A model generated the notes under the pieces. It ran no database searches and was not told the DNA's origin. It saw nothing but the letters and a program-made list of their open reading frames with translations. DNA of 64,000 bases from positions 471,980 to 535,979 of the forward strand of contig NW_020170387.1 in the NCBI RefSeq assembly GCF_000524195.1, read 5' to 3'. The DNA comes from Echinococcus granulosus. Its lineage: Eukaryota > Platyhelminthes > Cestoda > Cyclophyllidea > Taeniidae. Made by a program: the position numbers and the translations under genes. This document shows, piece by piece, positions 12,690 to 26,800 of the stretch (position 1 is the first letter of the stretch; the number at the start of each line of letters is the position of its first letter).

Positions 12690-13342
12690 GCTTGGTACAT
12701 AATTTCAGCAGCAGTAAAGCTCTTCATTTATTGTTATTTGCCTGATGACTTGGGAAACTTTTCGTTGGGTAGAACAATTCCAGATGGGTGGAATTCGGCC
12801 GTTTACGTGCTCTATGCCACTCAGGCTCTTCTGTTGATGGTGTTGTCTGGGGCGTTGTGTATCACACACCGTTCTATCGTCGATCAACTCGTGGAATTCT
12901 AGAATGTGGGCGTGTTAATCATCTGTTGGGATTTGATATAGGATGATGGCTTAACAGTCATGCAGCTATGAGGGTGGCAAATTGAATCCAGCCTTTTCCT
13001 CCTAGGATCGGTTTGATGTCTTCCACACCACGACCCCTGATATGGAGTCTGAAGTTTGGGGTCTACTGGGTCCATGGAGGTTTTTTTACGGGTCATGGTC
13101 AATCTAAGTGTCTCAAAGTCAGCTACTTATTCTCATTCGGCAGGGTGGAACCACCTTCTGCGCTTCCTCGCTGGATTATGGAAAAGTAGGACGATTAGTA
13201 AAAATTCGTGTTTAATTAAGTGCCTGTGATATTGTCTTAATCGGTGTACATTATCGTACTTGTTTTTCAGGGAATTAGTAAAGTGCACATAACAAGGTGG
13301 TAGCCGAAAACGTAGATGATGCGCGATGACTATGTTCTGGAA
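12690..13342. other. Intergenic spacer between acylphosphatase and TRPM-B 3' ends
   Basis: No supportable exon. The stretch 12760-13170 is richer in GC than its surroundings and has short open frames on both strands without recognisable domains; it may be an old repeat or untranslated region. A possible ATTAAA signal for TRPM-B (TTTAAT on the plus strand) lies at 13211-13216. Confidence 0.45.
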
Positions 13343-14863
13343 CTAGTTCGCATAGATTGCTTTCAGCCCCTCCAAGTGGCTCTTTCGCATAGGCGGTAGA
13401 TCATCAAGTCTTGCCCACATCGTCGTGCCTCCTTTAGTTTTGAAAATCTAGAGAATGGTACGATAAACATAGACTGTGAGTTGTAGTGAAGAGCTATTTC
13501 CTAAAAGGCAGTTTGCTTTCGTGTATTGTGGTACATACAGGTAAATTCCCGTCTGATTCTTATTTAACTGTCATCTCTCTTATGCGAGAATGTAGGAACA
13601 AGGTGATAGGTTACCGATTTGGATGGATTTTAGGCACCACAACCTTATAAATGGAAGGCAGCGATAGAATCTCATGGCTTAATTCATCATTTATCGTCGA
13701 ACCACCTAATCTTAGTACTTAGGGGTAATGCAAAGTGCAGATGGGATTATTGGTTGCGCTTTTAATTCGATGGATATAATAACCTTTACTTTATCAGTTT
13801 ACACTCAATTTGATTAATCCAGCTCATTCTCTTCAGGTGATAAGTAGATTGCTATAATTATCCTTAATTTACTTAGCTACAAGATCAGTATTCGTCTTAT
13901 TTCTGTAGTGAAAGTTCCAAGGTAGAGGCGTGCCAAAAGGCATTAGTATCGAACTACACGAGAAACCGCTGTTGCAACAGTCAACAGTAGTGATTTAGAC
14001 CACACACACATGTCCACTTATCCATTAGGAAATGTCACAACTGCCTTAATTATCAATTGTATAGAGGAACTTACCCGTTCAACGTTGCAAATAGATGGGA
14101 ACGGTGAGATAATCTTAAAGTGAGCGATCGTTACTTCAAGCCACGCATTGTCACAGTTTATTGGATCAGAAACTGGCCCTACATACACCTGGAATGTAAC
14201 GTACTGTACTAAAAGGATCCAAAATGTCGGTACAAGGAGGTACCTTTTTACAACTCACATTTTTACTGTATGTGGCAATAAGTCGTTGCAAGACTGCAGA
14301 ATCAATCATTACAGATTTTTCACCCACCACGATCATTTGCCCGCAGAATCCTCTTACAAGCTCCTTATGACAAGAAATTTGATCACAGTCCTTTTCATGG
14401 TAGCAGAGGAACTGTTAAAATAGGAAGGAACGACATTATAAACCGTAGTTATTTCAAAAGGAATACATAAACTAATGACGAATGAAGCGATTAAGTGGAC
14501 GATTTACTGTACCCATGGAAACTGGGCCTGTGCTCGAACGCCCTTAAGAAGGAGCACCTCTTCGACGTCGCTGAACCCACTTCGCTCGACGACGACAATG
14601 CAGGCGGAGTTGCCGCCGAATTGGGGTAGCAGTCCCCTTCCGGCAATGCCAACACGACCCTCAGGATTCCGAAGCGCCTCCTCCGACCTGACGGGCGAGG
14701 AAGAAGTAGTCGTCATCACACTGGAATCCACTGAGAGAATGCGGCAGGAAGCGTGCCTCTTCTCTAGTGTGCTCGGTGAGGTCTCACCTACGGTCATCTG
14801 CCAGGCGGGGATCAAATAGCCATTGGGTCGCCATCGAATTGGCGAATAGTCTGGAAATGGGTC
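13343..14863 (-). other. TRPM-B NUDT9-homology domain with four-cysteine insert
   Basis: Exons 14513-14863, 14259-14411, 14075-14188 and 13343-13447 carry RNPEGRVGIAGRGLLPQFG, a strand ending AQFPW, the insert exon, VSDPINCDNAW and the last helix DDLPPMRKSHLEGLKAI. The insert exon begins FLC and has cysteines at residues 3, 9, 14 and 23, the same spacing as in TRPM-A, with shared LVR-x-FC. No Nudix box is seen. The sequence around the cysteines is otherwise quite diverged between the paralogues, which suggests the cysteines are under selection. Confidence 0.84.
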
Positions 14864-17800
14864 CTACAGCACAGACAAGCTTAAAGTTTTAGCCTCATAC
14901 ACGTGAGGATGGGTAAAATATAGACGAGGTACTTGCGTTGAATTTCAGGTACACATTAGGATGCAGTCTATGTAATGGGCAAATTGTCTGCCTAGGGTCA
15001 ACGCCAGCCTCATGGGAAGGAGTTGCCTGCATGTACTACCTATGGCTGATCCTTAATCTTGCTTTTATTTATTTTAAGAGAAGTCGAAAAAACTCATATA
15101 CGAGTAGATCAATGAAGACTAAGTCTGGGAAATATATCAAACCTACAATCCCATACAAGCAAACGATGTGAATACAACTTAAAAGTGGACGTCAAATTAA
15201 GTCATTCGTGCTTGGACTTTGTGGATTTAATACTAGAAAGGGATTAGAAATGTCAAATCAGTTGGTTTTGCGACGATCGCAATGTCGAAGCCAAAAATTG
15301 TGATAATTAAGTACTGAAATGATATCACAAGTTTCGATTAAAGCCTTAGCAAGGAAAATTTCCTTCACGTCAAGCGAACGCACATCCCACGGAANNNNNN
15401 NNNNNNNNNNNNNNNNNNNNNNNNNNNNNNNNNNNNNNNNNNNNNNNNNNNNNNNNNNNNNNNNNNNNNNNNNNNNNNNNNNNNNNNNNNNNNNGCACAG
15501 TGTCTGTCTGCTGAGTATCAAGAATTTGCTGTTCCTAGTCAAAAAGAATGAGAGGATTTGTGTATTATCCAATGTTTACCTGAGTGTTCAATCCTCTCAG
15601 TTCATAAAATTTCAAAACTTCAAAGCAGAGATCATACCAGCTGAAATATTTGACTAGTCTCCATTAATTACAACCCTCTGATAGAACCAGAGATCAAAAT
15701 GCCAAGATCAAATTTTACTGTATTCATAAATTCCTCTAACTTGACTACCTATTCCAGAATGTGAGACTTCCCATAATAGCACTTCAGTCTTATGTTAAAC
15801 TTTGAAAGTGTCTACTTTCTGCAAACCACAAAGCACTCACGTTTTGCGGTAGATGAAGTTGGAGATGGCGAGTTGTGACATTTGTTTCTGATCTAAAAGA
15901 AACGTTCCAATTTGGCGCCATACTAAGGACATCGATAACCTTGCTCAGTTAAGTTTATTGTGAGTGTAGGGAGGAGACAGCTCTCAGAGGACTGGTGAAT
16001 GCCATTTGCATGTCATTTCAATTATAAATGAATGTTCGACGATACTTACGTGAATCTTAAGATAGATAATTTCAACAAACTATGAGACTTATAATCAATC
16101 AGCAATAACCCAATAGGTTAACCACCTCAACATGCCCAAAGAAAACATCTAAAGAACAACGGACTCACAAGTGTCATAATAGACTCCAGAGTCTTATCAA
16201 TGTTCTCGATTTTCTGCTCAAGCAAGGGCTTTTTAAGGCCGGTCTTGATGTCTGCGGGTCGAAGGCGATTAAGGAGATGCCAATGGTCCTCCTGATTACT
16301 GCGCACAGCCCCTCGTGAGGCCCTCTGAACATTCTTCTCTTTTTCAGTCTCTTCACCACAGTTCTGACCTCCTGTGATTATTAAGGCATTTAATTTCTCC
16401 CAATTTATCAACTGGCGCTCATGAGCAGGCGAATTTCGAAAAGATTTCTCTTGAAACACAAATAAAATAAACAGAGATTATGGATACTGAATAACCTTTG
16501 TACCAAGTTTCCCCGATTTTTATTTTAATGGTGTAATGGATGGATTTGCCACGAGTTATCATTAATCGTTAAGTTTAATATGCACAATGACATATACATT
16601 CACCAAAAGTCTGCGGGCTTATTTACTCATCATTCTCACCAAATAAAGTATTATCAAATGCCTAAAATGCTCGCATTCCCCAAGGATAAATACTCACGGT
16701 GGCTTAAAGCTTATCGTAAATGGATATCACAAAATATTTCCACTGGGATTTCAGACACTAGAAGCAAATTAAGATGTACCATAGATCAACCATCCTACCA
16801 GAATTTTTAAGGCTTAAAAATGCGTGAGGTTTCTAACCAGTTCAATCTACGAGGCGTTAAGATCAAATCGCCTGTTTTGAAATGTGATGAAAAAGATACA
16901 TCATTAACTTCTTTTCCTGCGAATTTTATAAGTGAATTTTGAGCTATTGTTTTGCAGTGAGACAACTAGTCAAATACAAGATGCCTTTCAACACAACTTA
17001 AAGGACAAATTATTCACGAGAAACTTCCAATGTATTGCAAGCTGACATTGTGCGGCTTTGCAAAAAGCCATGTGAACCAATGTGTGCTAAAACTTAGGCC
17101 GAATATTACTTAAAATAAGTAGGAAAACAACACATAGAATCACCCAACTAACAGTTTTGAAGTGGGACATCCACCTATCAAGTTTTCATTGAAAATGAGG
17201 AGACTACGATAACGAGAAAATCATAAAACAGATTTGATACCTACCAATAATAGATTCAAAAATTCAGAGTAAAACCTATATAAAAGACCCTCTCACGAAA
17301 TGGCTTCTGCTTGAAGGAATCCTTGTGATCATGACTTTGATTAAAACGTCGGAAACATTGGTAAAGCAGTGGAAAGATGGAGAGAGTTGCAGGCATGACT
17401 GACTGCGAGAGAATACTGCCTATCAACGCATATCTCTGCATTGTCCAGAGTTGCTGAGATTCGGCTTCCATATCATCATATGTTTTTCTGGAATATAATA
17501 ACAGAAATTTGCCTTTTTTCAGAGGGATCTGGTTGCATTTATTAAGGAATTAATTTAGTAAGTGTAGTTCAAATGAAACTATGGATTAGAAGTACTAGCA
17601 TATTACAATTCATCACGCAAATATTCGCTTGACGAAAGATATTTTTGTCAGCATATAATTTATAAGTTTTTAAACAGTTTATCTCCTTAAAAATAAAGTA
17701 CCTATTGACTGCTACCATGTTTAATTTACAGGAGCAACTGACGCCTACACATGACGAAGTAGGATTACAGACAGTGTCGACTTTTTTGACTCTCCATCAT

Positions 17801-20800
17801 CGTTAGCTGGAACCTAGATGATAATTTAAGTGGTTCGATTTTAAAGGCCTTTTAAATAACATAGCCATTAAATAAAGCATTTGAAAATGGTTATGTAAAT
17901 AACTTATGAATTAATCAACGGCATGTTAGCCTAAAGTCTTAACCAAAACAGTCCTAGGTCCAATTTTCCATTGCGGAAATAAACTTGACTGTGAAGGACA
18001 ATTTCATAAAGTAATCAGAAACAGAACTTGTACTTAATAGATGTCCAAGCGTGCCTGCTTAAGAGAGCCTAGGGTGATGGAATATCTGGTGTCGCTCGTT
18101 CTAAACGCACCTTTCAATGCTCAATTTCCCGATAAGCAACATAAAGGAAACGTCCTTATCAGCAGCAAAATTTGCACAATTTATTCAACGCACAAAAAAG
18201 TCAACACAGTCGTGGTATTTAACAAAAAGGCAAAGCATTTTGGAAAATTAAACTGAAATACTTACGTAAAGATTGCAATAAGCAAGTTAATCAGTAATAC
18301 GTGCGTCGTCAAGGTGAAAAGAGAAAGGAGTATTGGAAGAAGGAATTTAAAATATGGATAGGCGCATCCGGAAGTTGTGACATTTCCACAGGTTGAATTT
18401 CCTATAAACATGACGGAGAAGAGCAATCAAACGGAGAATAATGAAGGTTATGGAAGATTTGACTATTTATTTGACAATAGTGAAAGTGAATGTTGCAATG
18501 GATTTAGGTAAAAGCCTAGCTTTATTTGTAATAGTCCAAAAACTCCTATTGCATGGAGTTATAGCAGCTCTGCGTTAAACTAGAAACTTTAAAGCTACTA
18601 GTTGGGAATGAAATGCAGCATTCAAACAGACTCAAATAAACATTTTATCAACCATAATAGTGTAGAAGCTCCTCGAGATTGAATTCGCCAAACATCTGGA
18701 AGAATCCAGATCGCATAATGCGAAGAAGGCGAGAGATGGCACCATAGGTATCGTAAGAGCCGCTTGGCCGCAGGATAACGACTGAGAAGATGATGGTGTA
18801 CATGCTCCAAAATATGAGAACTATCACCAGAAACGGCAACAAATCCCTCACAACCTGCAATAAAAAGGTCGAAAGAGCAAGTGTGACGATACTACCTTAG
18901 TTATTTTGCAAATGATTCACTTTTTTGAAAGTCATGTGGTCAAATTTATAAAATCTGGAAAGTAAAGTAATTTATGAAAGCAGAACATAGTAAAGCCACC
19001 GAATTGTGGAGAAATTTGGTATCGCGTTAGGTAGCTACCTGTTTTCAGATTTATTCCAAAAATACCAAAGTTGCCTTATCGCTTACTTTCTAAGAACAAC
19101 AGAAATTTTACGAGTGAGAAGGTTATCTATTTTCAACATTGCTGAACTATCACACAACCAACAAAGCCAGTAACGTCACAATAGAGATTCGATTAAAAAG
19201 GAAATAAACGTACCATCTTCCTGATCATCTGCAATTTGGGACCGATATACCGATGAATAGAAAGTAACAGAAGGAGCTGTTGAACGGGTATGCCGGCGCC
19301 GAATGCTAGACAAATTCGACTGAATTGTTCAAAGACAAAGCTCCTTTGAGTTGGAAGGATGAAAATGACCTGGAGCGTTACGCCAACCACATAAAACGCG
19401 AAAGCGGCCGATGAAAATTGGTTGATTCGTTGACGGATGAAGTTGCGCCATGATATCCAATTTGTTAGAGTCTTATAATGGATGGTAATGATGAATTATA
19501 ATACTTGATAATTTGTGACTTAAATTGAGCTAATTTCTGTTGTACGGCTACTGATGCAGCTGTTACCGTAATTGTTTGCACTAATATTCAAAATATAAAT
19601 TCTATACCACAATGAATTGTTAGATCTAGTATATTTGTGTAAGCCAAGTTTTCTAGTGCTTTTCGGCCGCAGTTTTTGGTACGCTTTGTAAGTGTCGAGC
19701 AAATATATGTTTGACTCAGCAAATTCGCTGCGAAAGTGAACAATTCCTTACGTTTTTGACGTATTCAATGAAGTGAGCTGTCGCCATGAGGATGATAGCA
19801 GTTTCTACAGCCATCCAGCCGTAGTTAGATAACGTAAATTCGAATTGAAGCTTTATTGCGAAAAGACAGAAGAGCACTGAGTAGGCCACCTTAAAGAGGA
19901 AAGCAAAAAAATTGTAAGCAGCATAAAATATTGTTCTGCTCATCAAATCTAGTGATAAAATAATTATTCACTAAAATTTTAGTGAATTGCTATGCTCTAT
20001 GGGAATGGGGACTGTAAATGCAAGAATAGGGTTGTATAGAGTAAAAACTAGCATTGAATCATACTATGATTTAGAAGCGTGTGCAATTAGAAGGACACCT
20101 ATTCAAAAACTTGATGGCGCATTTTTAATATCCCAATAATTTTGCATTATAACTTTACTCGAGTCAATATTTATCTTATTTTAAAGCCATTTACTGGACG
20201 TTGAAGCAAGCAATTAGTAGTGGCCAAATGAACTTACAACTTGGTATGCATGACGTACGCAGGGAGCCTTATAGAAGTCAACGAGTTTATTGTGATAAAT
20301 CTTCAATTGCATATTTTTACCCATCTTGAAATCCGCCAAGACCGAAAGTAAAAGAAAGGTACTTTTAATCCTGATAAATACGTACTTCGAAACGGTTATG
20401 AAACTCCGTTACTCCTCGATCTAATGCTGATATTGAAAATATGAACGCTGCAGATGTGGTGTTTACTGTTCGGCTGCCAACCTATGTGTAAGTTACTCAT
20501 AAAACATTTCTTGTGTCCGATACTGATTGTAATAGTTAAGTAGTAACACAATGGCGATGACTCACATCATCAACAGAGTCGGAAGATTTCTGCGCATATT
20601 TTGTTTCATCATAATCGGCAATGAAGGGAATGGCGGGTGGACAGGCAATACCAACGAAGAGAATGAAAAAGAACTGAAAAAGCCATAGGAGTTCTTAAGC
20701 TCACAAAAGCTTATAGACTTTATTTAAAAGTCCAAACATCTCAAGAAATAATTGCTGAAAAGCTGCAAATTTTACTGTATTTTTGGCACAAAACCCCACA

Positions 20801-23800
20801 CGAATTGTGATTACAATATTGCGATAAGTCAATCCAGTTCAAAAGCCTGTTTAAATTAAATTAGGACTTAATAAACGAGAATTTTAGCCCAATTACTCAA
20901 GTTAACTCAAATTAACTCGTTTTTTCATCAAATTTTACCTCCAGATTGATAGAAAGCCAAAAATCCCCAAGTTGTTACACTACTTCGGCCACTTTGCAAA
21001 TCGTGAATCCAAACCAGAGTCCTTTGAAACTTTTCTGCTTTCCCCTATAGCTAAACAAAATGGCAAAGCACAGCCTCTTGTATACCTAAAGGCGCCAATC
21101 ACGTTAGCGATGAACATCAGCGTTGATGGATGTATGAGATGACAACGTATTCATGATGATTTGTCAAGTTGCCTATTGATAACAATCATATGCTTTTACC
21201 GATCGTCAATTAAAGAGAAAAACAAATAAGCGGAGTTTCTGAAGAAATGTCTGAGCTAGAGGAAAAGGAAACGGACTGGGATTGGGAGTACAAGACAGTT
21301 AAGCAGAATGGTAAGGATTTTACAGTAAATTTAATTAACTATAAAGGGCTTCTTAAAATACCTCATTTAATGGAATGAATATCGATAAAACATGAACGAG
21401 ACAAAGAATTCCATATTGCAATCTGCCTGCCTCCTTTTCTATCTCAGTTTACTATCTAGCTGTCTACTCTATTCCATAGTTGATTATCTAATACAAAGAA
21501 AGGTGATAATTACTTAAGGTAATAAAAATTTCTCCCCACGGATTAATTAGTCCAGATCATATCTGAAGAAGTCTTCTAGCATACATTTAAGCTGTATCGT
21601 GTCAAGTAAATGGATTCCTCCATAATTGTTTGATTGTCGGCCCAAAATCCACGGTAAACACTTCTATCTGCAGTCCACCACAAACGAAACAGCCATCGTT
21701 TCTTGGGGATGTAGTAATGCCTTAGAAAAGCACACGTGCGTGGTTCATTCAGGGATTATCAGTGATGTGTTTGCATAACTTTAGAGTGGTAGTAGCATTT
21801 TTCCTTACAAGTCAGCAAACGCCTAAAATGGCGCATTTTACAAAGCAAAGGAATTGAAGCACAAGTGGATAATATTTAAAGCTTATCGTTACCTATAATG
21901 CATGAAGGTGCTTTCCATTATTTTTTCGGTTGTGGTAAGTATAAATGAATTGGTTTATCTTGGTGCTTCAACTTCAATTCATCACTTCCAACAATCACGG
22001 TTATTCCTTCATAGTGAGGAAGAAAGAGTTTTCTAAACGCAATACATCTTTGAGTGTTTCATCGCTTAACCTCATGTTCTCAAAATACTACAAATAAATT
22101 TTGTGAAAAGCTTCCGCGGATATAAAATCAAGCTAAATTAATTTCGTAAAGCTAGCGAGCTCGAATCACTTTGGATTCTACCCACAACTTTAAAGAGCTT
22201 AGAATGGTATGAAAAGAGGATAGAGTAGAATAGTAAGTACCGACAGACTCAGACCTATCCGGTTTAGAATATGTGTACACGATTTACGTCGTCATGGCCA
22301 TATAAATTAAACCGAGTCCTTTCAAATGGTTATATCGGGATCCACATGAACCATATTTTCACCTGGTACAGTTAGTTACCTTGATCGAGCCGGCTCTCAC
22401 GAGCAAGGTGTGCGCCCAAACTCGGTCGAGGTACTCTTGGCAGGCCTGATGCTCCATAAAGTGTTTGCAGTTGCCCTCAGCCGCTATCACAAAGCATGAA
22501 AGCTGTTCGAATGTTTGCCGTTCCATTATGAGAAGTTGCATTGTGCTCTCAACATTGCTGCTGTAGCATTGGTTTAAAATAGAGAGGGCGATGTTCTCGA
22601 AGGCACTGATGATAGTAGAAAAGAATGGAATATAAGTTATACAATTATAAACAGTAAATGTTGAAAATTAAATAATGGAATTGTTTCCCATTTTTCTTCA
22701 TTTTAGAGTTCAAATATCACTGAGTGGCACTCATGCGGCTGACAGCTTCAATTTTTGAGGTACTGGACTGCATTTGCTTTGCTAATGCTGTTGTTATTAC
22801 TGCTTCTCTGCATAACTGGCTGCTTACCTCACTGTAACCTTTGTGTTATAACTATTCTGTCAAAAAATAAATGCGTTTCCCTACTCGAACTGCTGGCTAC
22901 CTGGTTCTGTATCCAGCCTTCACCGTGCATCCAGGCTAGTGAGAAACCCCACCGCCCCCAGGCCATTTAATTATACGAATAACAGCACCTAAATACTTGT
23001 TATACAAAATAGCAAACAGCTTCCTTAACCTCTTCTTCATGGGTTAATAAAAGCCTATTAAATTAAGAAAACTTCAGTACTATGCGAATTCATATGCATT
23101 CTTAATGTATGTTTCTCTATTCAAAAAAGGTTACCCTAGGTGATTAAGATAGCAATGCATACAGCCAGTCATGAATATTGTCTCTAATACAGAAAAAGCA
23201 CATCAAGCAATTGATTCAAGTTATAATCTAGGTTCCCATTTGATCTGTGTGACCATAGCCCTAAAACATTTTTGCTCAAGCATATAGGTAGTATTTCAGA
23301 CTGATTGAAACTAACAAACGAAGTATGAAATTCCATTTAGTCATCTAAACAAAGGTCTCTGCACCCAAACATTTATGAATTAGACCTACTTACTGGGGCG
23401 AAATTCACTCAAAGATCGAGAGTGGTTGCTCATAAGTGTCCAAGAGTTACTGTTAAATAAAACAATTTTACATTGGGTGAAATTTTGAGTGCGATAGCTG
23501 TTGATTAACAAACGTAAACTGTTTTGCAGACTATGTTCCATCTAAATTTGTCGACGAAACCAAACAAAGTAATTTAACAGAGAAAAATCAGTTACCACAT
23601 TATACTTAAAGCTATTCCGGTCAAAATTAAGTAAATGTAAGCACTCCTTAAACAAGAATCGTTATATGCCCGTTTTTGTTCAGAACTCAACCAATGCATT
23701 TACGATACGACTGCTTCCAACCAGTTGCCACAGACTGGCAAACAATGCGGATCTGCTTGAAAGACTGCATACCTTTTAATGAGTACAAACAATACTTTAT

Positions 23801-26800
23801 TAATATATAGGTAATTATTGAGAAAAGTTATGGGGTTTTGCAATGAAGATTCCGCTCATGGAAGGATTACATGACCCCATTTGTTGGATAAATGCAAAGC
23901 AAACCAGTGAGACGAAAGGGGGATGCCAAAGTAAAAGAATCGAAGTTATGTCACTGAACTGCGTTTCAGTTGTTCACAATTACGTATGACATGAAAATTA
24001 TTAGTTATCCTCAGTTGACAAATCGGTCACTAAGAAACTCACAGGGCGTAATTTTTCGACTCCTCATTGTCTGTTGGTGATCGCGAAATTCGTGCCTTTC
24101 GACGCAGAAAAGATGCACCGAACAGCGCCGCCGCAGTTATATCAGTGAGCATCATCAACAAATAGCGCGCTATCTCATAGCGTTTCGAGGCAAGCGCCCA
24201 TAAGTAGAGGTATTGTACGTAACTTTCGTTTTCATGAAGATACGACGTTTGCTCAATTACTTCAACTAAAAATATGGGAGCCGTGAAATTCAAATAATGA
24301 CTTAGAAACAATTATACAGTTGTTTTGCGTTAATAAGCGAAGTCGTATCAGTTTGCGTTCAATATGTCTTGGTTTAAAAATGTTCAAATGTGTAGGCGCA
24401 TTGTGAATTTCAACGAATCGCAAGCTATCATCTGATAGACTTCCATTCATTTTTCTGATAGATTAAAAATATAAAATACGGTAGTCCGTTTATCTTGAAA
24501 CCCATCAGAGGAATAAGAAAGCGAACCTAGTCCGTTGTAGTCCTGGCTACCACAATTTCTTCGGAAAAGTTGTCTAATGTTAAAGTACATAAGTGTGCAC
24601 AGTCACATATTTAGACAGAACGGAAAGGGGGATTGTGTACACTTAGGGTGAAGTCGGTTTAAATGCTTCCAGTACCTTGTTTCTTCGACGAGGCTTCCTT
24701 CGATTTCCGTATCACACATCGGCATCGACGACCACCGCGTGTGACATGAGTAAAGTACTTGCGTCCCATCATAATCGTAAGCGTCTGCTCCACTATATCC
24801 ACCGTTATATTAGCTGGTACCTTTTATTAAATAAGGCAAATTTAGTTTTTTAGAAAGTTTCACACAAACCACAAGTCTTTATTAAATACAGCAGCCCATA
24901 GAATCGTGCGCGAAAGATGGGAGGTACCAACTGCAAAATGAAAATTGCAAAAGCCGATGATGAAAAGTGGGAAAAATATTAAAATAAGACTACATAGGAA
25001 AATAGATAGAGTAAATACTGCGTTACAAAGTCGCATTTTAAATTAAAAAAGCCACAAAACATGCATTCCGCTCAAGCCATTCACTTACTTTGCGTTTATA
25101 GTACAGAAAAAACTGTTTCAAAGCCCTTCCTCCGACGGTCTGAAAAGGAGAATAGGGAAATACAGTACAAATGCTAATACACCATTGTATTGGCCTCCTT
25201 CATTCAAGTATTCGGCGATGAACAGTTTCAACTTCTAAATAGACACAGGCGACTTATTTTTTGATGCCCTATTTTATGATTCCTACTCAATGCTATGAAA
25301 GATATTTGCTAAGATGTACTTATACTTATGACTTTAACTTGGAATAACTCAAGCATACTCTTCTGGATTCCATTAGGTACATAAATATCCCTTTCCTATT
25401 TATCCAAAAATAATTTCATCCCCTTAAACTTTGCATCCTGACATGAGAACTCTTTAGCAAACATTTGTCTGCATTAACTGCTAAAATTAAGGAGAAAAGT
25501 ACATGGGAAGCTTGGTGCAAACAGCGTTCATTTGACCACAGTAGGTCTTTTTAAACGTCTCCCAAAAAACCTAGTAGCTTACTAAAATATCCTTTAGATA
25601 CTCATTAGAGTTTTTTAAATAGCACAAGGAGTTGTTTTTTACACCATGGGGAAATGCAACTAAATGGTAAAGGCGGTCGCGGTCTAGTGACCAATCATAT
25701 GAGGAGTAAAGTGTCTTACCAACGAGTTAACATAGAAGGAAGGGTAAACTTGGCTTTATTTCTTGTACAAATTGGCTAAACAATCAAACTGCTTACATTT
25801 CTGTGCGCCTCTATGGTGAATAGCTCCTCAACTGCCTTTCGATCTGCGAACTCATGTATATAAAGGCCTGCGTCGCAAAAGAGACGCAGAAATTGCGGTT
25901 TGTTTGTAAGGAGACAGCTCCTAGCGAACGGACTAATTTCCTCAAGCTATAAAATTACGTAAATTCAATAACCTTTTTACACGGTTGATTGCTTTAAAAA
26001 TTTCAACATCTTAATTTATGAGGTAGGTGACGAAATACTTAATTAAACTGGTGAATGCATACATTTATTGCCATATAACTAAAGCACTATAATAAAGAGT
26101 AATTAAAGGCTACGAAAAATCGTAAACTGTTTTATTAGAGGCATTTACTGTCCATTGACTGTCAGCCAAAATTTCTTCCAGAACAAAGTCGGTCTTATTA
26201 AGTTCCATCGCCAATTTTAGCCGTGGTTTCCACGATTGTTTCCTGCTGACATCTTGGAATAGGGCTGAATGACAACAGACATAATTAAAGACAAATTTGT
26301 GTTCACTGCGTTTTTTCATAAAATAAAACTATATGTGCTTTTACAGACAAAAAATTCAGTTCCTCTATTGTTACGAATTCGATGTTTTACTTTAATCTAC
26401 TATCGTTGGAATATCATAAACAGATATTACCGGGATTTATGAGCGCTGACACAATCTTTCCATCAAGTGATGCATCAGAATTAGACTCCGCGAAGAAGAA
26501 CTGCATCAAGTGTGAATAGCCAAGAATAGAGGTCACCAAAGCAGTTAATTCCTCACTAAGATGTGTTTCTGGCCAGTACTGCAACATAATTTCCAATAAT
26601 CTATCATGAAAACAAATATTGCAGTCCCGTTAGCATTTATATGTGCTGCAAAATCAAAGTGGTTCGGGTTATAAATCGAAAATGAAAAATAAGGGGGATG
26701 AATTTTTTAATTTACACTCAGGATAGGGAATGTTGAAGGACATATGAAGTCGACTGGACTCGCCTATCTGAAATAAAGAACTGCTCGTAGAGGGTAAAAC

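Noticed and set aside
14475..14819. Plus-strand open frame over the TRPM-B NUDT9-H exon
   Set aside because: Antisense shadow of exon 14513-14863, which matches TRPM-A and TRPM2 on the minus strand.
15258..15657. Open frames on both strands running through the N run
   Set aside because: They are open only because N codons are not stops; only the 11 bases at 15384-15394 have exon support.
20396..20473. Minus-strand frame TTSAAFIFSISALDRG with acceptor and gtacgt donor, first taken for the pre-S1 exon of TRPM-B
   Set aside because: Its phase does not match the flanking exons, and the true pre-S1 exon (DFYKAPCVRHAYQV) was found at 20238-20324 in phase.
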